This document shows, piece by piece, positions 23,104 through 35,749 of a stretch of 64,000 bases of DNA. The notes below the pieces were generated by a model. That model was given only the letters and a program-made list of their open reading frames with translations, was not told the origin of the DNA and did no database searches. Every line of letters begins with the position of its first letter. The stretch's first letter is position 1. The stretch comes from Erythrobasidium yunnanense (taxonomy: Eukaryota; Basidiomycota; Cystobasidiomycetes; Erythrobasidiales; Erythrobasidiaceae), in NCBI GenBank assembly GCA_001600175.1, contig BCJC01000008.1:64781-128780 (forward strand). The letters are read 5' to 3'. The translations under genes were made by a program, and so were the position numbers.

Positions 23104-23257
23104 GCATGTACTTCTTTCGATGATACTGCTCTCTCGAGCCAGTATGAAAGGCTCAAGTTGACATCCTTTGACAATCTTGCCCTTTCAGGGACCTTAGGTC
23201 AGGGTGGACGTACAAAGCTCTTACGCTCTTACGTTCTTACGCTTACCCACTGACAGA

Positions 23258-24259
23258 ATGCCTTTCCTAGATTTGATCAGTATCTCTTCGCTGCTGGTGG
23301 AAGACATCTCGGAAGCTGCGGCCGTCCTCATTGGGAGCCACATACGAGACCCAATCCTAGACTTGCAATTCCCCCGCGCTCAACGAAATGTCAGAACTAC
23401 CTGGAGCAACAGAACCTCTATATCAGCGTCGACTCTCAGCTGGTGTCTCGAGGCTGGCCAAATCATGATGGTGGCTAAGTACGTACCGGACAACCGTATT
23501 GTCGGCATAATCAGCGTCCACAGAGCCTCTTTGGACACTATGGTGTTTGAAAAACCCGGCTCTCAAGCTCTGCTTGACCATAACAACTTTTTTGGCGCCT
23601 TCGAGCGCTCGGAAATTAGCCCATACCTTACGGGAAGATATGAGGTAGAACACGAGCGAGCACTTCGGAAGTGTAACATGTCTGGAGACTTTTGGTGAGT
23701 GACCAGGCAAGCCAGGTCTACTGCATCCCAGATCGCTGACCTTCAATGCAGGCACGACGCTGGGCTTTGCACTCTGTCGGAGTTCGAAGGCAAAGGTATA
23801 GGCTACAAGCTCATTGAGACCCTATATGGACGTCTGGCAAGACTGAAAAATGGGCCAAAAACAGTCTTTGCGTCCACAAACAGCAGATCTCGACATGTTT
23901 TTGAAGATTACGGTTTCAAGCTGTCCTACACGATACGAATCGACCTGGACCCTATTACACAATCACGCACTCAGATCAATGCTGTAAACAAGCCGGGCAG
24001 CTCTGTCAAGCCTAAGTACTTCAACGAGTACTGCCTGACGTATGATCTGTCGGATGCCTTCAACAGGCCATTGTCAAATCAGCTGCCTCGTCCTTCACCA
24101 CCACTTAGATTCGCCACAGACGGAGACAGGAATCATCTGACACTCAAGCAGTATAGTCGGCTTGTCCGTCCTGTCTCTTCCCTAGCGGACATACGGACGG
24201 AAGGAAGGACGCGTGTCCGAAAGCGAGGACAGGAGATGGTGAGGATGCACCAGAACTAG
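23258..24259 (+). CDS. GNAT-family acetyltransferase-like protein, tandem copy 3
   Basis: Two exons, 23258-23694 and 23752-24259, give 314 residues. It starts MPFLDLISISSLLVEDISEA; MMVAKYVPDNRIVGIIS is the core strand, and the intron again splits the Trp codon of GDFW in phase 2. Motif A is FEGKGIGYKLIETLY, followed by VFASTNSRSRHVFEDYGFKL. The end has RLVRPVSSLADI and a basic tail. It lies 154 bases after copy 2. Copies 2 and 3 share motif A almost residue for residue, so they may be the younger pair. Substrate unknown. Confidence 0.75.
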
Positions 24260-24501
24260 CTTTAGCTGAATCTTACAGCGACGATGTAAGCGAGACGAAA
24301 AGTATGCCTTTCGACGAGGTCTAAATCTATGCGTATGTAATCTACATATTGAGCAGTGTGTCGGCAAGAAAGATGAAACTGCTAATGTCGAAGCTTGATT
24401 CATTGTTCTATCCGCCGCCCGGTGGCAGAGGACGTCTAGGGTTGCGCTGATGCGAAAGATACAACAACTAGCATACTAGTTTGCGGGAATAAATCGATCT
24501 T

Positions 24502-26226
24502 CTAGTTGTCTTGAGCTCCTGGATTGGCAACACTTAGGCGATACGGAGCTTGTTGCTGATACGGGCTATATGGTTGGTGACCTGCCTGCATCGGGCTCAA
24601 AGGTCGACCCTGTGCAGACTGCAGGCTCTCCATATCGTCCATATGTGTAGATAGAGGTCGCTGCACAGGAGAGCCCGTGTTGACAGCGAGACCCTGATTC
24701 GGACCAGGACTGTGTGATCGCATGTGAGGCGAGCCAGAAGCGCTGGTTGGACCACCTGAATAAGGACTGCCTATCCCGCCCTGTATAGGAGAAGGACCTC
24801 TAGGCTGAGCAACGGGAGGGTACATCGAGGGCTGTTGCTGTTGGTATAGGGCTGGATCATAGTATGGTCCACTGTTGTGAGGCGGAGCGGGAGATAAGGT
24901 ACGAGGTGGTGGATAGGGGGCTCCAGAGGCGCCGAGATATGGATCATCTGGGACATAAGCAGGTCAGCATTGTATATTGATGATTGGCTTCAGACTAGCG
25001 GCACTTACAGTATCCCTGCTGATGGCTTACATAGTAAGGACCGCCAGTCGCAACGCCGTTCGCTGAGCCGCCACCGCCTGCTGTTGAGCTTCCTGCACTT
25101 GATGCACTTCGCGATATGCCCATTGCCGGCGCAGCTAGCCCCAAGCCTGCTGCAGCGAAATGCTTTTCATTAAGGTTGGACTGGTAATCTGACGAGTCCA
25201 TGACGCTGGCACCGTCATCGAGATCTACTCCAATGCCTGCAGCATGGTCGCGGCGATGTGTACTGAGCGGGTTTAAGACGGTGGTTTCGTCCTCGTTCCG
25301 CTTCAGAATTTCTGGCCAGCGAATTGCACGACCACCATCTTCGTCAAGCTCGCTGAATCGCGTCTGTGTGCATCTGTAACCTATGAAGAGGATACCCGAA
25401 AGAGCGATGATCCCGCCTACAAAGAAACAAACAGGCACAAAGCGCGTCAGGGATTAGATTTTCATAGATTCAAAGTCCGATGGCCAGACTTACCAATCAC
25501 AGCAAGAGGTATGATCCAAGCCTTGGAATTGGATCCGCCAGAGGAGCCTGTACCTGACGTTTGAGATGCAGCTGGCGCCGAAGAAATCGATTGGGAAGTG
25601 ACAACGGAGCCATCGGATTGCGTGGTCGTAATGATGATGGTAGATACGCCGCCCGCTGAAGATGGAAGTGAAGTGATTGGAGTAGAAGAGACTGCACTGG
25701 AGTCGGATGGGACAGAGGTAACAATGGACGTTGCTGAAGTCGCGCTCGTGTCTGGCTGTGAGGATATGGGAGGATTCGAGGATGGGATAGACACAGCAGT
25801 AGATGGATCCTGGCTTGGAATATTGCCTGGACTGCTCGGATTGCTAGTGTTTGGAGGGGTGTTTGGCGCGCTGGTCGGACTCTGCTGAGTCGTAGCTGTT
25901 GTCGGTCTAGATTCGGACGTTGATGGTCCAGCTGTACTCTGCTGAGGTTCACTACTCCTTGATGGCTCGGCGTCTGTCTCATTCTGGCGTTTCCCGAGTC
26001 TGGCACCCAAAATCCTCGCGGCCAGAGTATCGCCCATAGATGGTTCTCGCTGCTGGACGTATCTTCTGACCATGTTTTCGCTGTTCTGCGCGTAGTTGCC
26101 AGCTGCAATTCCAGATCCAGTCGCTGCTGCTGCCGTTCCCGTTGTCCCTGCCAGCGCAAGGGTGGCCAGAGCCAGCGCCAGCGTCTTCATCGTCGTCGCC
26201 GTCCACCTCGCACGGCGCTGTTGCAT
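24502..26226 (-). CDS. Mucin-like type I single-pass membrane protein
   Basis: Three exons on the minus strand, 26226-25494, 25416-25009 and 24947-24502, give 528 residues from the first ATG. A second in-frame ATG at 26190 begins MKTLALALATLALAG, a good signal peptide, and may be the true start. The ectodomain (about residues 80-245) is rich in Ser, Thr and Pro and lacks a folded domain, suggesting heavy O-mannosylation. One membrane span (AWIIPLAVIGGIIALSGILF) is split by the first intron. The cytosolic tail is basic, then Gly/Ser/Pro/Tyr/Gln-rich with PYSGGP and QQQAPY stretches. The architecture resembles fungal wall-stress sensors such as Mid2/Wsc, but no WSC cysteine domain is present. 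Confidence 0.7.
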
Positions 26227-26417
26227 CGCAGGTGCAATTCTGGATGGTGCAGAAGCAAGCGACGACAATTCGACAAACCAATTTTACGCGGTAAATAGCT
26301 GATCACGTGATATTTGGCTAACACCCACTTTAGCAGATCTAAGTAGGGTTGTAATGCTTACAAGCAACATTGTACGTATGGATTGACTAGAACACCGACA
26401 ATGACGCGTAACAGACC

Positions 26418-29400
26418 TACTCCGAAAAGGCGATGCCTTGCTGCGATTCTCGCCAGCGTTCCGTGCACTGATAGTGTGTGACGACTCCGCTAGATGCAGT
26501 GTAACAAGGACACGGAATCAGCATACGTTTTGAGATTGGTAATCAACAGCTGACTTACGCTGGCGAGTGTACTGCGATGACACTTGTGCCTAGTCGCTTG
26601 TGGCATTGAGGGCAGCTGGCAGGTCTCAACATTAGCTGATATCCAGATAGATAGTAAGTGAGATGCTCACAGTCTACTGTCCGTGACCTTGACCTTGCGC
26701 CCTTCCAAGTCTACTAGAGTCCGCTCGATTTGATCCGTGCGTGCTCGCCAGACTCCCACTTCGACTTTCCTAAAGTGCTTCTCGTCTATCCGCCGTCTCA
26801 TACTCTTCAAGAGGAACGTTCGAAGCTCTTGTATCGTCATAAGCGGAGGCAGGAGGTCCAGTACCTCGTTGGGATCCATCCTTGTAGCTTGACTAGACAG
26901 CAGCGATAAGGCTGGACCGAAGAGGGCATTGCCTCCTTTTGTACTACTCAGGTCCTCTTTACGAGGTCGAAGGTATACGCTGAGCAGGGTGAGGAAGATA
27001 GAAACTCGAGCGGGATCTGAGGAATCGTAAACTCGCTTGCAGTATCTGACGAAAGTATAATGTCAGCCGAAGTACATGCTGCCATAGGCTTGATAGCATC
27101 AATCACTCTTCTGCCCTTGCATGATCTTGAAGGCGATACACGTAAATTTGGAGTGCGCCATCGTGCTGACCCAACTTTCCTAGCAAGATAGCTCGCACCT
27201 CGTACATCTTTCCTTCCGGTATCCGACCCAGAAGCCTATCTGCTCTGTACTGCTGAGACAACTCCAGGAAGTCCAGAAGCTTCTTGTATGCTTTGCTTTG
27301 TTCTCCGGTGTTTGCCTTGATGGTGCTTTCACCTTCGATGGCATCCAGATAGACTTCGGCCAGACGCTCGTGAAATTCAGGTCCATCTTCTCTTAGCGTA
27401 AAGATGATATGCTCGAGATATTCGATATATACTTCTTTGTTCGGAGCGTTCTTGTCGAGGAACATGGACACGGCATGTCTGGGCAGACTTTCCACTTCTT
27501 CCAGATCTGCTGTAAATATCTGTATGCCTAGTTCAGGAGCTTTGGAGAAGACCCATGTCGACGCCGAGAAGATCAGATCCAGGTGCTTGGACCCGAGCTT
27601 GTGTAAATACTGGATAGTAGGCATAACTTTGTCTTCGGCGTCACCATCTTCTTGCTCGTTAGCCATTCTGCGACCAAGCAAAGCATCAGTGGCTGCATTT
27701 CACTTGCGCTGAGAACGCGCCGGCTACCTCTGCAAGAGCTGAATCGCCTTTTCGTGCATCTGCTTCCCATTGTATAGATCGAGTAATTCCCGGTATTTCT
27801 GGACAAGCAGCGGTGAATCAGCTTTGACGATGTTTTGACACCGCAAGTCCGCTCACGTGTGCTCTCAGGAGTAGCTCCTCTACCTCTTCCACCTCGCACC
27901 AGTTCTCTATTCGGCATAACGGGCCTAGTAATCCCGGTTTTGCATGCAAATAGCACTTGAAGAGCGCCGTCTCGACCACTTGAGCGATACGTTGGAGCTG
28001 TTCCGGCTTATATTCCGTGAGAGGCGCATCAGGAAAAGCAAAGAGGTCGTCCTGTGAGTTTGAGGGCTTTTCAGGTAACGGGGATGACGCAGTTGGGCGG
28101 TTCCTTGGTGGCAGAGCAGAAAGGGCTCGAAGGAACTGCTGCCTTCGATCAGGTAGGTACCGCATGAGAACATCGACTGATAGCTTGTAGGACAGGTCTT
28201 CAGACTGTTTCGGCGATTCTCGAGTATGGTCACCCGAGCCTGTCACATCGCGGGCTGCATCCTTGAGCGTTGTAAGATAGCTTCGCTTGCTTTTGATCGA
28301 AGCAGCATCCTCCTCAGGCTTCTTCTTGCCGGCAGGCGAGAAGCGCCACGTCTTCTGTTCATCTCCTATGTCGCTACTCGTAGACTCCGCCGTAGTTTGC
28401 CTTTGTCGTTGTCTACCATCATCGGCGCCTTGTTTACGTTCCGACTCTTGTGTAACGTGATTTTCGCGGGATCTGCCACCCCATGCCTCTTCGATATCCT
28501 CTCGTTCACAGTATAGCTTGCCAGAGATGGCTTTCGGGAACAGAGCCACGACTTTGGCTGGATTGACGTTCTCCTCAATGAAGATGTCTATAGCTTTGTC
28601 ATACTGCTTCTTGTTCACAAACATTGATAGTCCTGCCAATATTCTCAATCGCTTGAAAGTGTCTTTCGCATTCGAAAGATGGTGATCGGCAGCATCTAAA
28701 GACGACACTAGCGAAAGTGCATCTTCATATTGGCCGAGAGCTATGAGCGCGTCTATCTGTCTCTGCCAGGGTGAGAGCGAGACAAGGTATATAGAGTTGG
28801 AAGGCACGCTGATGGCTTTCGCTCCAGCGTCGGACAAAGCATGTGTGAGGATAGCCAGAGGCGCTTTGCCTTTCGGACCGGTGGTGAGAAGCCGGGCGCT
28901 CTGCGTCACGGGGACGGGAGGAAGATCGATGATACTGACTGGGCGCTTCTCTGCGCTTATAGAAAGAGGTGGAACAGGTATATTTTGTGTAGCGGAGAGT
29001 GTCGGTAAGGTGTGAATGTGTAAAGTAGGCAAGGCATTAAGAGGATCGTAGCTTTGCTGCTTTGTCAGACTTCCGACTGCAGCAGGTGCAGGTAGTATGG
29101 AGATGAGATACGGCCAGCATGTGACCATCTCTTCGGGCTGAAAAGGGTATTCGACGCTGTTGGACCGAGACGGGTTTCCTGTAGCGTCGAGGAAGACGCC
29201 GCTGTTTTCACGCTGAACCACGACTTCTCCATCACGAACTTTGTTGACGAGGTTGCGATCGACTTTCCCTCCAAGACCCATGTATCCTCCTGTTTTAGCG
29301 GCGAGCCCGCCCAATCCGCCAAGACCAGGGATGGCGCCTAGATGACCAGCTCCAGCGGTGGTCGTGCTTCCGCTTGTACCACTTGTCGATGCAATGGGAG

Positions 29401-30406
29401 GTGGGATAGCTGCAGGTGCGAAGGGCTCATTGACGGCCAATGCAGTCTTGCTGTTTGGGTTCGGAACAAACGGCAAGGAGACTACGCCGTATTCTGACGT
29501 AGAGAAGCCAAGAAATAACGAGTGCGCCAAAGGGAAAGCCAATGATCGTATCTGGTGTGGTAGCGGGACCTCCTGCAGAAGCATATTAGCAGGCAATACG
29601 AGACCAAAGAAGGTTCGCCGCACCCTTGGATCTTGCCATTGACCGTCTCTCCACCAAAATATCACGAGTCGCCTGCGACAGCCTACAGCCAGCGTCGTGA
29701 CCACCACAGGTGCATCGCTACTATCGTGCGTCTCGGCTTCTTTGCCCTTGCCGACAGCTTTCCTTCTATTCGCAGCAGTTTGACCAGAAGACGCTTTCTC
29801 GGTGCTCTTCGAGCTGGCATTTGCGAATGGATTGCCGGTCTGTACGGATGTCTCTAGAGCAAAGATGCCAGCTTGACCCTTAGTCGCCGAGGATGTACCT
29901 AGGACAGTCTGCTTGTGGAGTGTATGTAGATCATGGAGGTAGATTGTGCCATCTGATGCCTAAAGTCAGTACATCACCTGAACTTGCGTGATGATGCTGG
30001 GCCTTCGTACCGGACAAGGAAAGCAGACTGCTGCATTCTTTGACGACGCCCAGCTGCTCTATACTCTTCTTTGCGAAGCCTTTGATGGTCTTGTCGAGCG
30101 TAGCTGAAACATCATCTCGGTTTGAGCACGCCGGCTCTTGCTTTTGGACGGCGACTGGGCCATGTTCGCAAAGCTTACCTTGTGGTTGCTGACCTTCTGC
30201 TGACGGATCCTTAAGGTTGTAGATGTGCAGCGACCCATTCTGACAGCCGACATACAGCTTGGAGCCTGCGGACCAGCGTCAATGACCATCCTTATGTCGC
30301 CAGAACTAGGTCGAGATGCCGCCTGACCATGAAGCAGCAGAGATTCCACTCGTTCCGTGAGATTGGCTACTACCGGTGTGGATGACACGTCGAATGCATC
30401 ATGCAT
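26418..30406 (-). CDS. VPS39: Vps39/Vam6, HOPS tethering-complex subunit
   Basis: Multi-exon minus-strand gene. It starts MHDAFDVSSTPVVANL, nearly the same as the human VPS39 start MHDAFEPVPIL, and continues SKLYVGCQNGSLHIYNL, the CNH-type beta-propeller. The clathrin-like helical repeats include YDKAIDIFIEENVNPAKVVA, LLGPLCRIENWCEVEEVEEL and LYNGKQMHEKAIQLLQ-like text around 27720-27800. The C terminus has MDPNEVLDLLPPLMTIQELR and a CPQCHKRLGTSVIAV zinc motif finished in the last exon by HYQCTERW. It tethers late endosomes and vacuoles as a HOPS subunit, contacting the Rab Ypt7. Long Ala/Ser insertions lie in the propeller. The related CORVET subunit Vps3 is less likely given the N-terminal match. 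Confidence 0.88.
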
Positions 30407-30739
30407 GTCAATTCGGCTGTGGACAAGAAGCACATCCCGAGCATCAAGTTGTTTCGGCAGCCTCGTACGAATAGGTGGGGACATTGATATCCAAATTCTC
30501 ATGAGCTGGCTACGACGCGGCACCACAGCGGCTGTTGGCCGGCACCTTTCATGATTGCTGGCAGGCTCTCCCCCAACTGCAACTCGCGACAGTGGATGCA
30601 GTCTCACTGTTCCTGTACAGCACAGCTTATCCTAGTCTACCCAAGTGACGAGACTGGAGAGTTATATGTCGACCCTGACGCTATAGCGACTTTGGGCCAA
30701 GATGGGTTCGCAGAGCGTTCCGCCGCATCAGCGTAGGCA

Positions 30740-32284
30740 ATGAGGCTACGGGAGAGGGCGCAGACCGTATGCGCAGACTAGGCCAGACGAACTTCTGGCG
30801 CAAGGAGCCGCCTCGACATCGCAACGGCCTCGTATATCGCCCGAAGCGTCCGAGTCCGAAGAGGAAGCTCTAGATTCCTCGACTACAGACGAACTGGAAG
30901 CAACTGAGTCCCCAACCCATACATCTAGGCCGTCTAGCACCTTTACGACTACGTCTTCGAAGAAGGCAGCGCCGCCTCTTACGCCTTCACCAGCCACAGT
31001 CACGACGCAAACCTTGGTAGAACCAGCTCAGACTTCCATCGATACTTCTGCCGAGCCGACTAGCAGCTCAACAACTCCCCCAAAGATTGTCGCGATCAAT
31101 AGCCCTAAGACGGAGGAAGGGTCCAAAACCTTGTCAAAGTCGCGTACTGCTCGCACCTCATCGCAGCACACAACCAACACTAAAGCTTCTTCGGCCAAAT
31201 CAAGGCCCTCAACTGCATTCAGCCCATCTAGCGCTCATCATGCCGCTCCAGCAAGTCTTGCCGTGCCGACTTCAAGCGACAAATCGCATGGGACAATGGC
31301 TTCACAAGAGTCAGAAACTCTTCGGAGGGAACACCGTCCGATCTAGACATTCCGGCAGCGAGCTCAGCTTTTGCGTCGATCATCGCGAGCACCGATAGGG
31401 ATAAGTCATCCGTAACTGCAAGTCCCACGAGCAGTGTCGTGACCAGCAACCAAATCTCTCCTTCCTACTCAGGATCACAGAATGTCTACAGCGCTGTCAG
31501 CCTCTACGGAGCAGCTCCGCTTCTACCTCAAATGGATGCAGCTCCGCCTACACAGACTGGCGACATTGCAGTTGCGACCAAAGCTGGTATCGCTGTGGGC
31601 ACAGTCTGCTTAGGATCCGCTCTGCTCGGATTAGCTATCTTCTACTTTAGAAGACAGCGAAGAACGAGCGATGATTCGAGTAGCTATAAGCGCTCAAGCA
31701 CGCCTAGCATGACTTGTGTTGATGGTAAAGATGCTCTTTATCACGAGAATGGCGATTACTACCCTGCGACTCCCTCGACTATCCGCAAGATGGACGATCT
31801 TCGCTATTCAACGGTGATCGATGCATGGGCTGGGAACCCCAATGCTTCAACACAGGCAGCTGCTGCGTATCCTCTCGATGTGAAAGTTATCGAGCCTGGT
31901 CAGAGCATCGACCGTCCCGCGCAAAGTCCAGTGCCACAACTTTACCCAAAGATGCTCAATCCTGGAGGCAGCCTCTGTGGACATGTCAGGAAAGTATCTG
32001 CATTCAGTGACTCTACGGCTCGGGCTTCTTGGGACACAGTAGCAGAATCGCCTAACACGCTCAAGTGGCCACAAGCTCGGTCAAGTTTGCGAAAGCTCTT
32101 TGCCGGGAGTAGAGCAACCAGTCTCAGCTCAGCATCTGATCCCGCCTTTCCAGTCTCTGCAAGAGCCAAGAACTTCCCAATAGATGACAACATGTTTTTG
32201 AAAGTGCCTACGACCGCCGTGGTTCGCGACTCCTCCGCTCCCAGCCAAGCGTCGTCGACAAGTCACTACCCTGAAAGCATGTGA
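30740..32284 (+). CDS. Ser/Thr-rich single-pass membrane protein, 5' end unresolved
   Basis: An open frame from 30740 encodes a long Ser/Thr/Pro-rich stretch (TESPTHTSRPSSTFTTTSS and SSSTTPPKIVAI). A second frame ending at 32284 continues in the same style and then has a membrane span AGIAVGTVCLGSALLGLAIF followed by YFRRQRR and a 190-residue cytosolic tail. The two frames can be joined by an intron of about 65 bases (PASLA to GTPSDLDIPAASS), but its acceptor is weak. The start is not found: the frame opens after a stop at 30737-30739, and an upstream frame 30551-30736 may supply the first exon. Likely an O-glycosylated surface protein, like its neighbours at 24502 and 40315. Confidence 0.55.
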
Positions 32285-32464
32285 ACTGCCAATTCAACGG
32301 GTCTGCTCTGAGTCGGCATTCAGCCACTGAAAACCCTGCCGTCCAGTCTTGTCCATTGCGACAGGGCTGTGACTTTGGATCGACACTTCGGCCGCGAGGA
32401 TTGCTCTGGCTCACTTCACCTGTATCAATCACACTACCTCGAAGTACTGCAACCCCTGCCAGTG

Positions 32465-33344
32465 ATGGGAGTGCCTCAAGCTCGATGTAAGTTGGCGTAC
32501 CTAGTGCAGTATACGCGCCGGACCTGACGCATCTGGCTGGTAGACTGTATCTTACAATCACCTGAGTATAAAGGAACAAGCACACTCAAGAACTACCTGT
32601 TAGACCGGGTTTACGATGTCTACGTGGTATCGGATCCAAAGCTACGAGAGCCTGTCTATCGGCTGGGCCACGACAACAAAGTCAAGCGATTCTGCGTCGT
32701 GCCAACGACCGATCTCATATGGAACGCCCGGACCGGCAAACTGACTAGCATTAGAGTGGGACGCTTCCCCGTGGAAGTCAGATTCGGTTTCGAGGCCTCA
32801 CGAACCTGGCGCGTGGATATATTCCTCGCAGCCTGCATATGGGCCGATGACTCTGTCAGTATGCGCTGGGGACTGAGTGCAGGAGTTCCATCGGGAAATG
32901 GAGTGGCCCCGCCTCTCCTGAAGTCGAAGAGTTACAGGAAGATCCGGCGCATGAGAGGTGAGCTGAGTTCACCCTGACTTGATCGCCCCCTGACGTATAT
33001 GTCATCTGTCAGACTGCGTTCTGATCTCCCAGAAGCGGAATGGGGGCCTACCGCTCATTAGATTCCTGAACAATCACCACCGAGTATTTGTCGTACCGGA
33101 CAAGGCATCGAGCAAACCAATTTATCGAGTTGAGTTCGACCAGGAAAAGTCTCGCTTCCGAACGAGTGCAGGCAATCTCGGTTGGACGAAGCAAGAAATA
33201 CTGAACGGTCAATTCGAGCTTTATGAGTTCAGATGCCCATTTTGGCTTCACAAGAAGAGACCTGTGGCCTGTGAAGGTGTATGTCGAAGTCGAGGGGGAC
33301 CGATCGATGTTCGGCAGATGGCGTTCGCAGCAGAACGATTTTGA
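32465..33344 (+). CDS. Hypothetical protein with an internal duplication, perhaps tubby/LURP-one-like
   Basis: Three exons, 32465-32486, 32544-32957 and 33013-33344, would give 255 residues starting MGVPQARYCILQSPEYKG. Two segments resemble each other: YVVSDPKLREPVYRLGHD, then RFCV and LIWN; and FVVPDKASSKPIYRVEFD, then RFRT and LGWT. The pattern (V-V-x-D, P-x-YR, RF, L-x-W) recalls beta-hairpin repeats of tubby-like folds such as LURP-one or the fungal DUF6593 group; this is a guess. Near 33250-33340 a different frame encodes RDLWPVKVYVEVEGDRSMFG, which matches GRFPVEVRFGFE in the first repeat better than the frame used here. An unseen intron or a frameshift is therefore likely near the 3' end. 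Confidence 0.45.
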
Positions 33345-33512
33345 CGGGTCTAAACATCAGGGCGAGTGACCCAGACATGCTAGAAGCCAGACGGTAGCCA
33401 GCGAAGAAACACATGCGCTTGTCTGTGTACACCGTGCTTCAACTTGCGACGTCTGAGAGCGTGATGACAATTGTGAAAGCACTCTAAGCATTGTCAGAGG
33501 TTTTGCTTTTGG

Positions 33513-33692
33513 ATGGGGGAGCCATGTTTGGCTTCCAGAAAGCCAGCATACACGTCGACATATACGTTCAAGCAAATCCACGACGAGGCAGAGGCCAGTC
33601 CTCTCGTAAAGATCGATGAATGGTCGGAAGGACGCTGCGAGCTTGCGGAAGAGCCAGGCGGGAGGTACATGCCAACTTGGAGCTTCATGTGA
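33513..33692 (+). CDS. Short open frame of 59 codons, possible exon
   Basis: The frame starts MGEPCLASRKPAYTSTYTFK and ends with RYMPTWSFM. Composition is protein-like, with mixed charged and aromatic residues. It could be a further exon of the duplicated-domain gene ending at 33344 or a separate small gene. No domain recognised and no splice evidence; low confidence. Confidence 0.25.
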   Translation: MGEPCLASRKPAYTSTYTFKQIHDEAEASPLVKIDEWSEGRCELAEEPGGRYMPTWSFM

Positions 33693-33787
33693 TCATGTAT
33701 GCATATGATTACGCAGTGGGAGGATGTCTTGTCGTCCAGATTGTTGAACATTCAGTCTCTCTTGCTCGTCCAAACTTGCGCTTTTCG

Positions 33788-35594
33788 ATGTCTCTGTCTC
33801 TACGGCGGACGCCTTTACGAGCAGGTGTCATCAATAGGTTGGTAGCTGCCATACGGATGTCGTGGTCTGTTCTGACAGATCTTGTGCTGTTTCGATCAAA
33901 GACGGTGTCTTTCGACAGTGAGTAGAAGCACAAGAAGGATCTGACATGAAGGAAGATTCATACTGACTGGCATCAATGACAGTTCTGTACACGTCCTAAT
34001 CCCTCCCGCCATCCTTCTACCCTACCTTGCATACCTTCAAGCAGCCGACTTCCAAATTCTCGATTTCCTCAGACTCGCGCTTTCTCACTCTGGCCAAGCG
34101 GGAGCTCTCCTGCACCTATCATTGGGGACGATGGGAAGCTAGTGAAAGCTGGCTCGCAGCCTATTCCGGCAGCAGAATCCAGTTTGAGCACAACGACACC
34201 TCCTCCAGTTACTTCTACGCCTGTCGATTTTCAGCCTCCGCCGTCTACTCTAGACACAGACACTAGTGCGAGTAGCAGTAATAGTAACGATGTCCTTCCT
34301 ACGAGCTTGGAAAGTCTGCCGACTGAATTCGTAGAAAGCGTGGCAGAGACGCGGCGGACGTTGGCAGAGTATGGACTAGGAGGAAGCGGGTTCACAGGAA
34401 GGATACAAGAGCTACTGGAATGGACACATCTCACGACGGGCCTGCCGTGGTATGCGACTATCGGAGTAGTCGTTGTTGGCATCAGGCTGGCAATCTTCCC
34501 ACTCATGGTCCGCGGTATCGCCAACAATGCACGATTGGCACATATTCAGCCGAAGATGATGGCAAACATTAATAAGATCAAACGCGCAAAAGCAGATGGC
34601 GACACAGTCGAATCACAGCGATTACAGATAGAGACCAAGAACCTCATGATAGACAACAACTGCTCGCCCTGGAAAGGTCTTCTCCCACCTTTGATCCAAA
34701 TGCCCCTTTTTATTACCTTCTTCTTGGCCCTGAGGAGGATGGCGGAAGCTGGATTGCCAGATTTTAAGACTGGTGGAGCAGCATGGTTCATGGATCTCTC
34801 CGCTCCTGATCCTTATTATGTTCTTCCGGCGCTGTCTTCTCTGGCCACGCTGGCCGTCCTGCAGGTGCGTCTCGTCTTAGCGTGTTCCCGAAGAACAGAT
34901 CTGACTGTTGCGTGCATCAGGTTGGCGAATTTGGCGCACCAGACGCTCAAGGGCCAGCGAAGACTATTCGATCAGTCATCAAGCTATCTATCCCCGTCAT
35001 CTTCTGGGTTTCCTCCAGCTTCAATGGTGTCAGTCTCTGCCTCTCTAGCGCATTAACCCCATAACCTGACTAGCGCATTTTGTACAGGCTGTCCTCATCT
35101 ATTGGGTGACGCACAATACCTTCTCCATCCTCCAAGCCCTCGTCCTCCGCTTACCAGCCTTCAAGAAATGGGCTAAGATCCCCGATCCTCCCGTCCGCGA
35201 TCCCAAGACTGCTTCGAAATCACTAGGGTTCTGGGAAGCGTTCCAAGACACGAAGAATGCTTTCTCTGACCAGATCGAGCAATCGAAGGAGAAAGCACAA
35301 GCGAATGTGGATGCTAAAGCAGCTAAGAAAGTAGAGGAAGAGCGGAAAGCGGATGCAGCTGCAAGAAGGCAAGCTGCGCTAGATAGGTTGAATGCGAGTA
35401 AAGCGCCGCTTCAACTTGAGGGCGAAAGTGCGATAGACGCCGTCCAGCCGGATGGGCATATCATAAGTACGGCACCGGCACTGGCGCAACAACAAGCTGT
35501 GCATACAGAGACGCACGAAGAAGCGAAGAAGAGACGGGTCGCAGAAGCTAGAAAGAGGAGGGAAAACCAGAAGTCTAGAAAGTCAAGGTTCTAG
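33788..35594 (+). CDS. OXA1: Oxa1, mitochondrial inner-membrane insertase
   Basis: The start MSLSLRRTPLRAGVINRLVA is basic, Ser/Leu-rich and free of acids, as in mitochondrial presequences. Exon 1 probably ends at a GTGTCT donor near 33901 and continues FCTRPNPSRH to FPQTRAFSLWPSGSS, though this first junction is only inferred. The YidC/Oxa1 domain follows: LEWTHLTTGLPWYATIGVVV, NARLAHIQPKM, PPLIQMPLFITFFLALRRMA, then exon junctions giving LQVGEFGAPDAQG and SSFNGAVLIYWVTHNTFSIL. The C-terminal tail is a long charged coiled coil (KEKAQANVDAKAAKKVEEER), the matrix ribosome-binding tail typical of Oxa1. It inserts mitochondrially encoded and some imported proteins into the inner membrane. Confidence 0.9.
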
Positions 35595-35749
35595 GCTGAT
35601 GGTTGTATTCAACATCGTTTGTCCTTCGCAACCTCACTCTCCCCTCCATTACTGCGTACTGAATGACTCGATACTACTGCTAATGTATGCTAACTTACTA
35701 TGCCTCTCTACTGAAAACCTACTGCTGATTGAACGATGTGTAGACTGCC

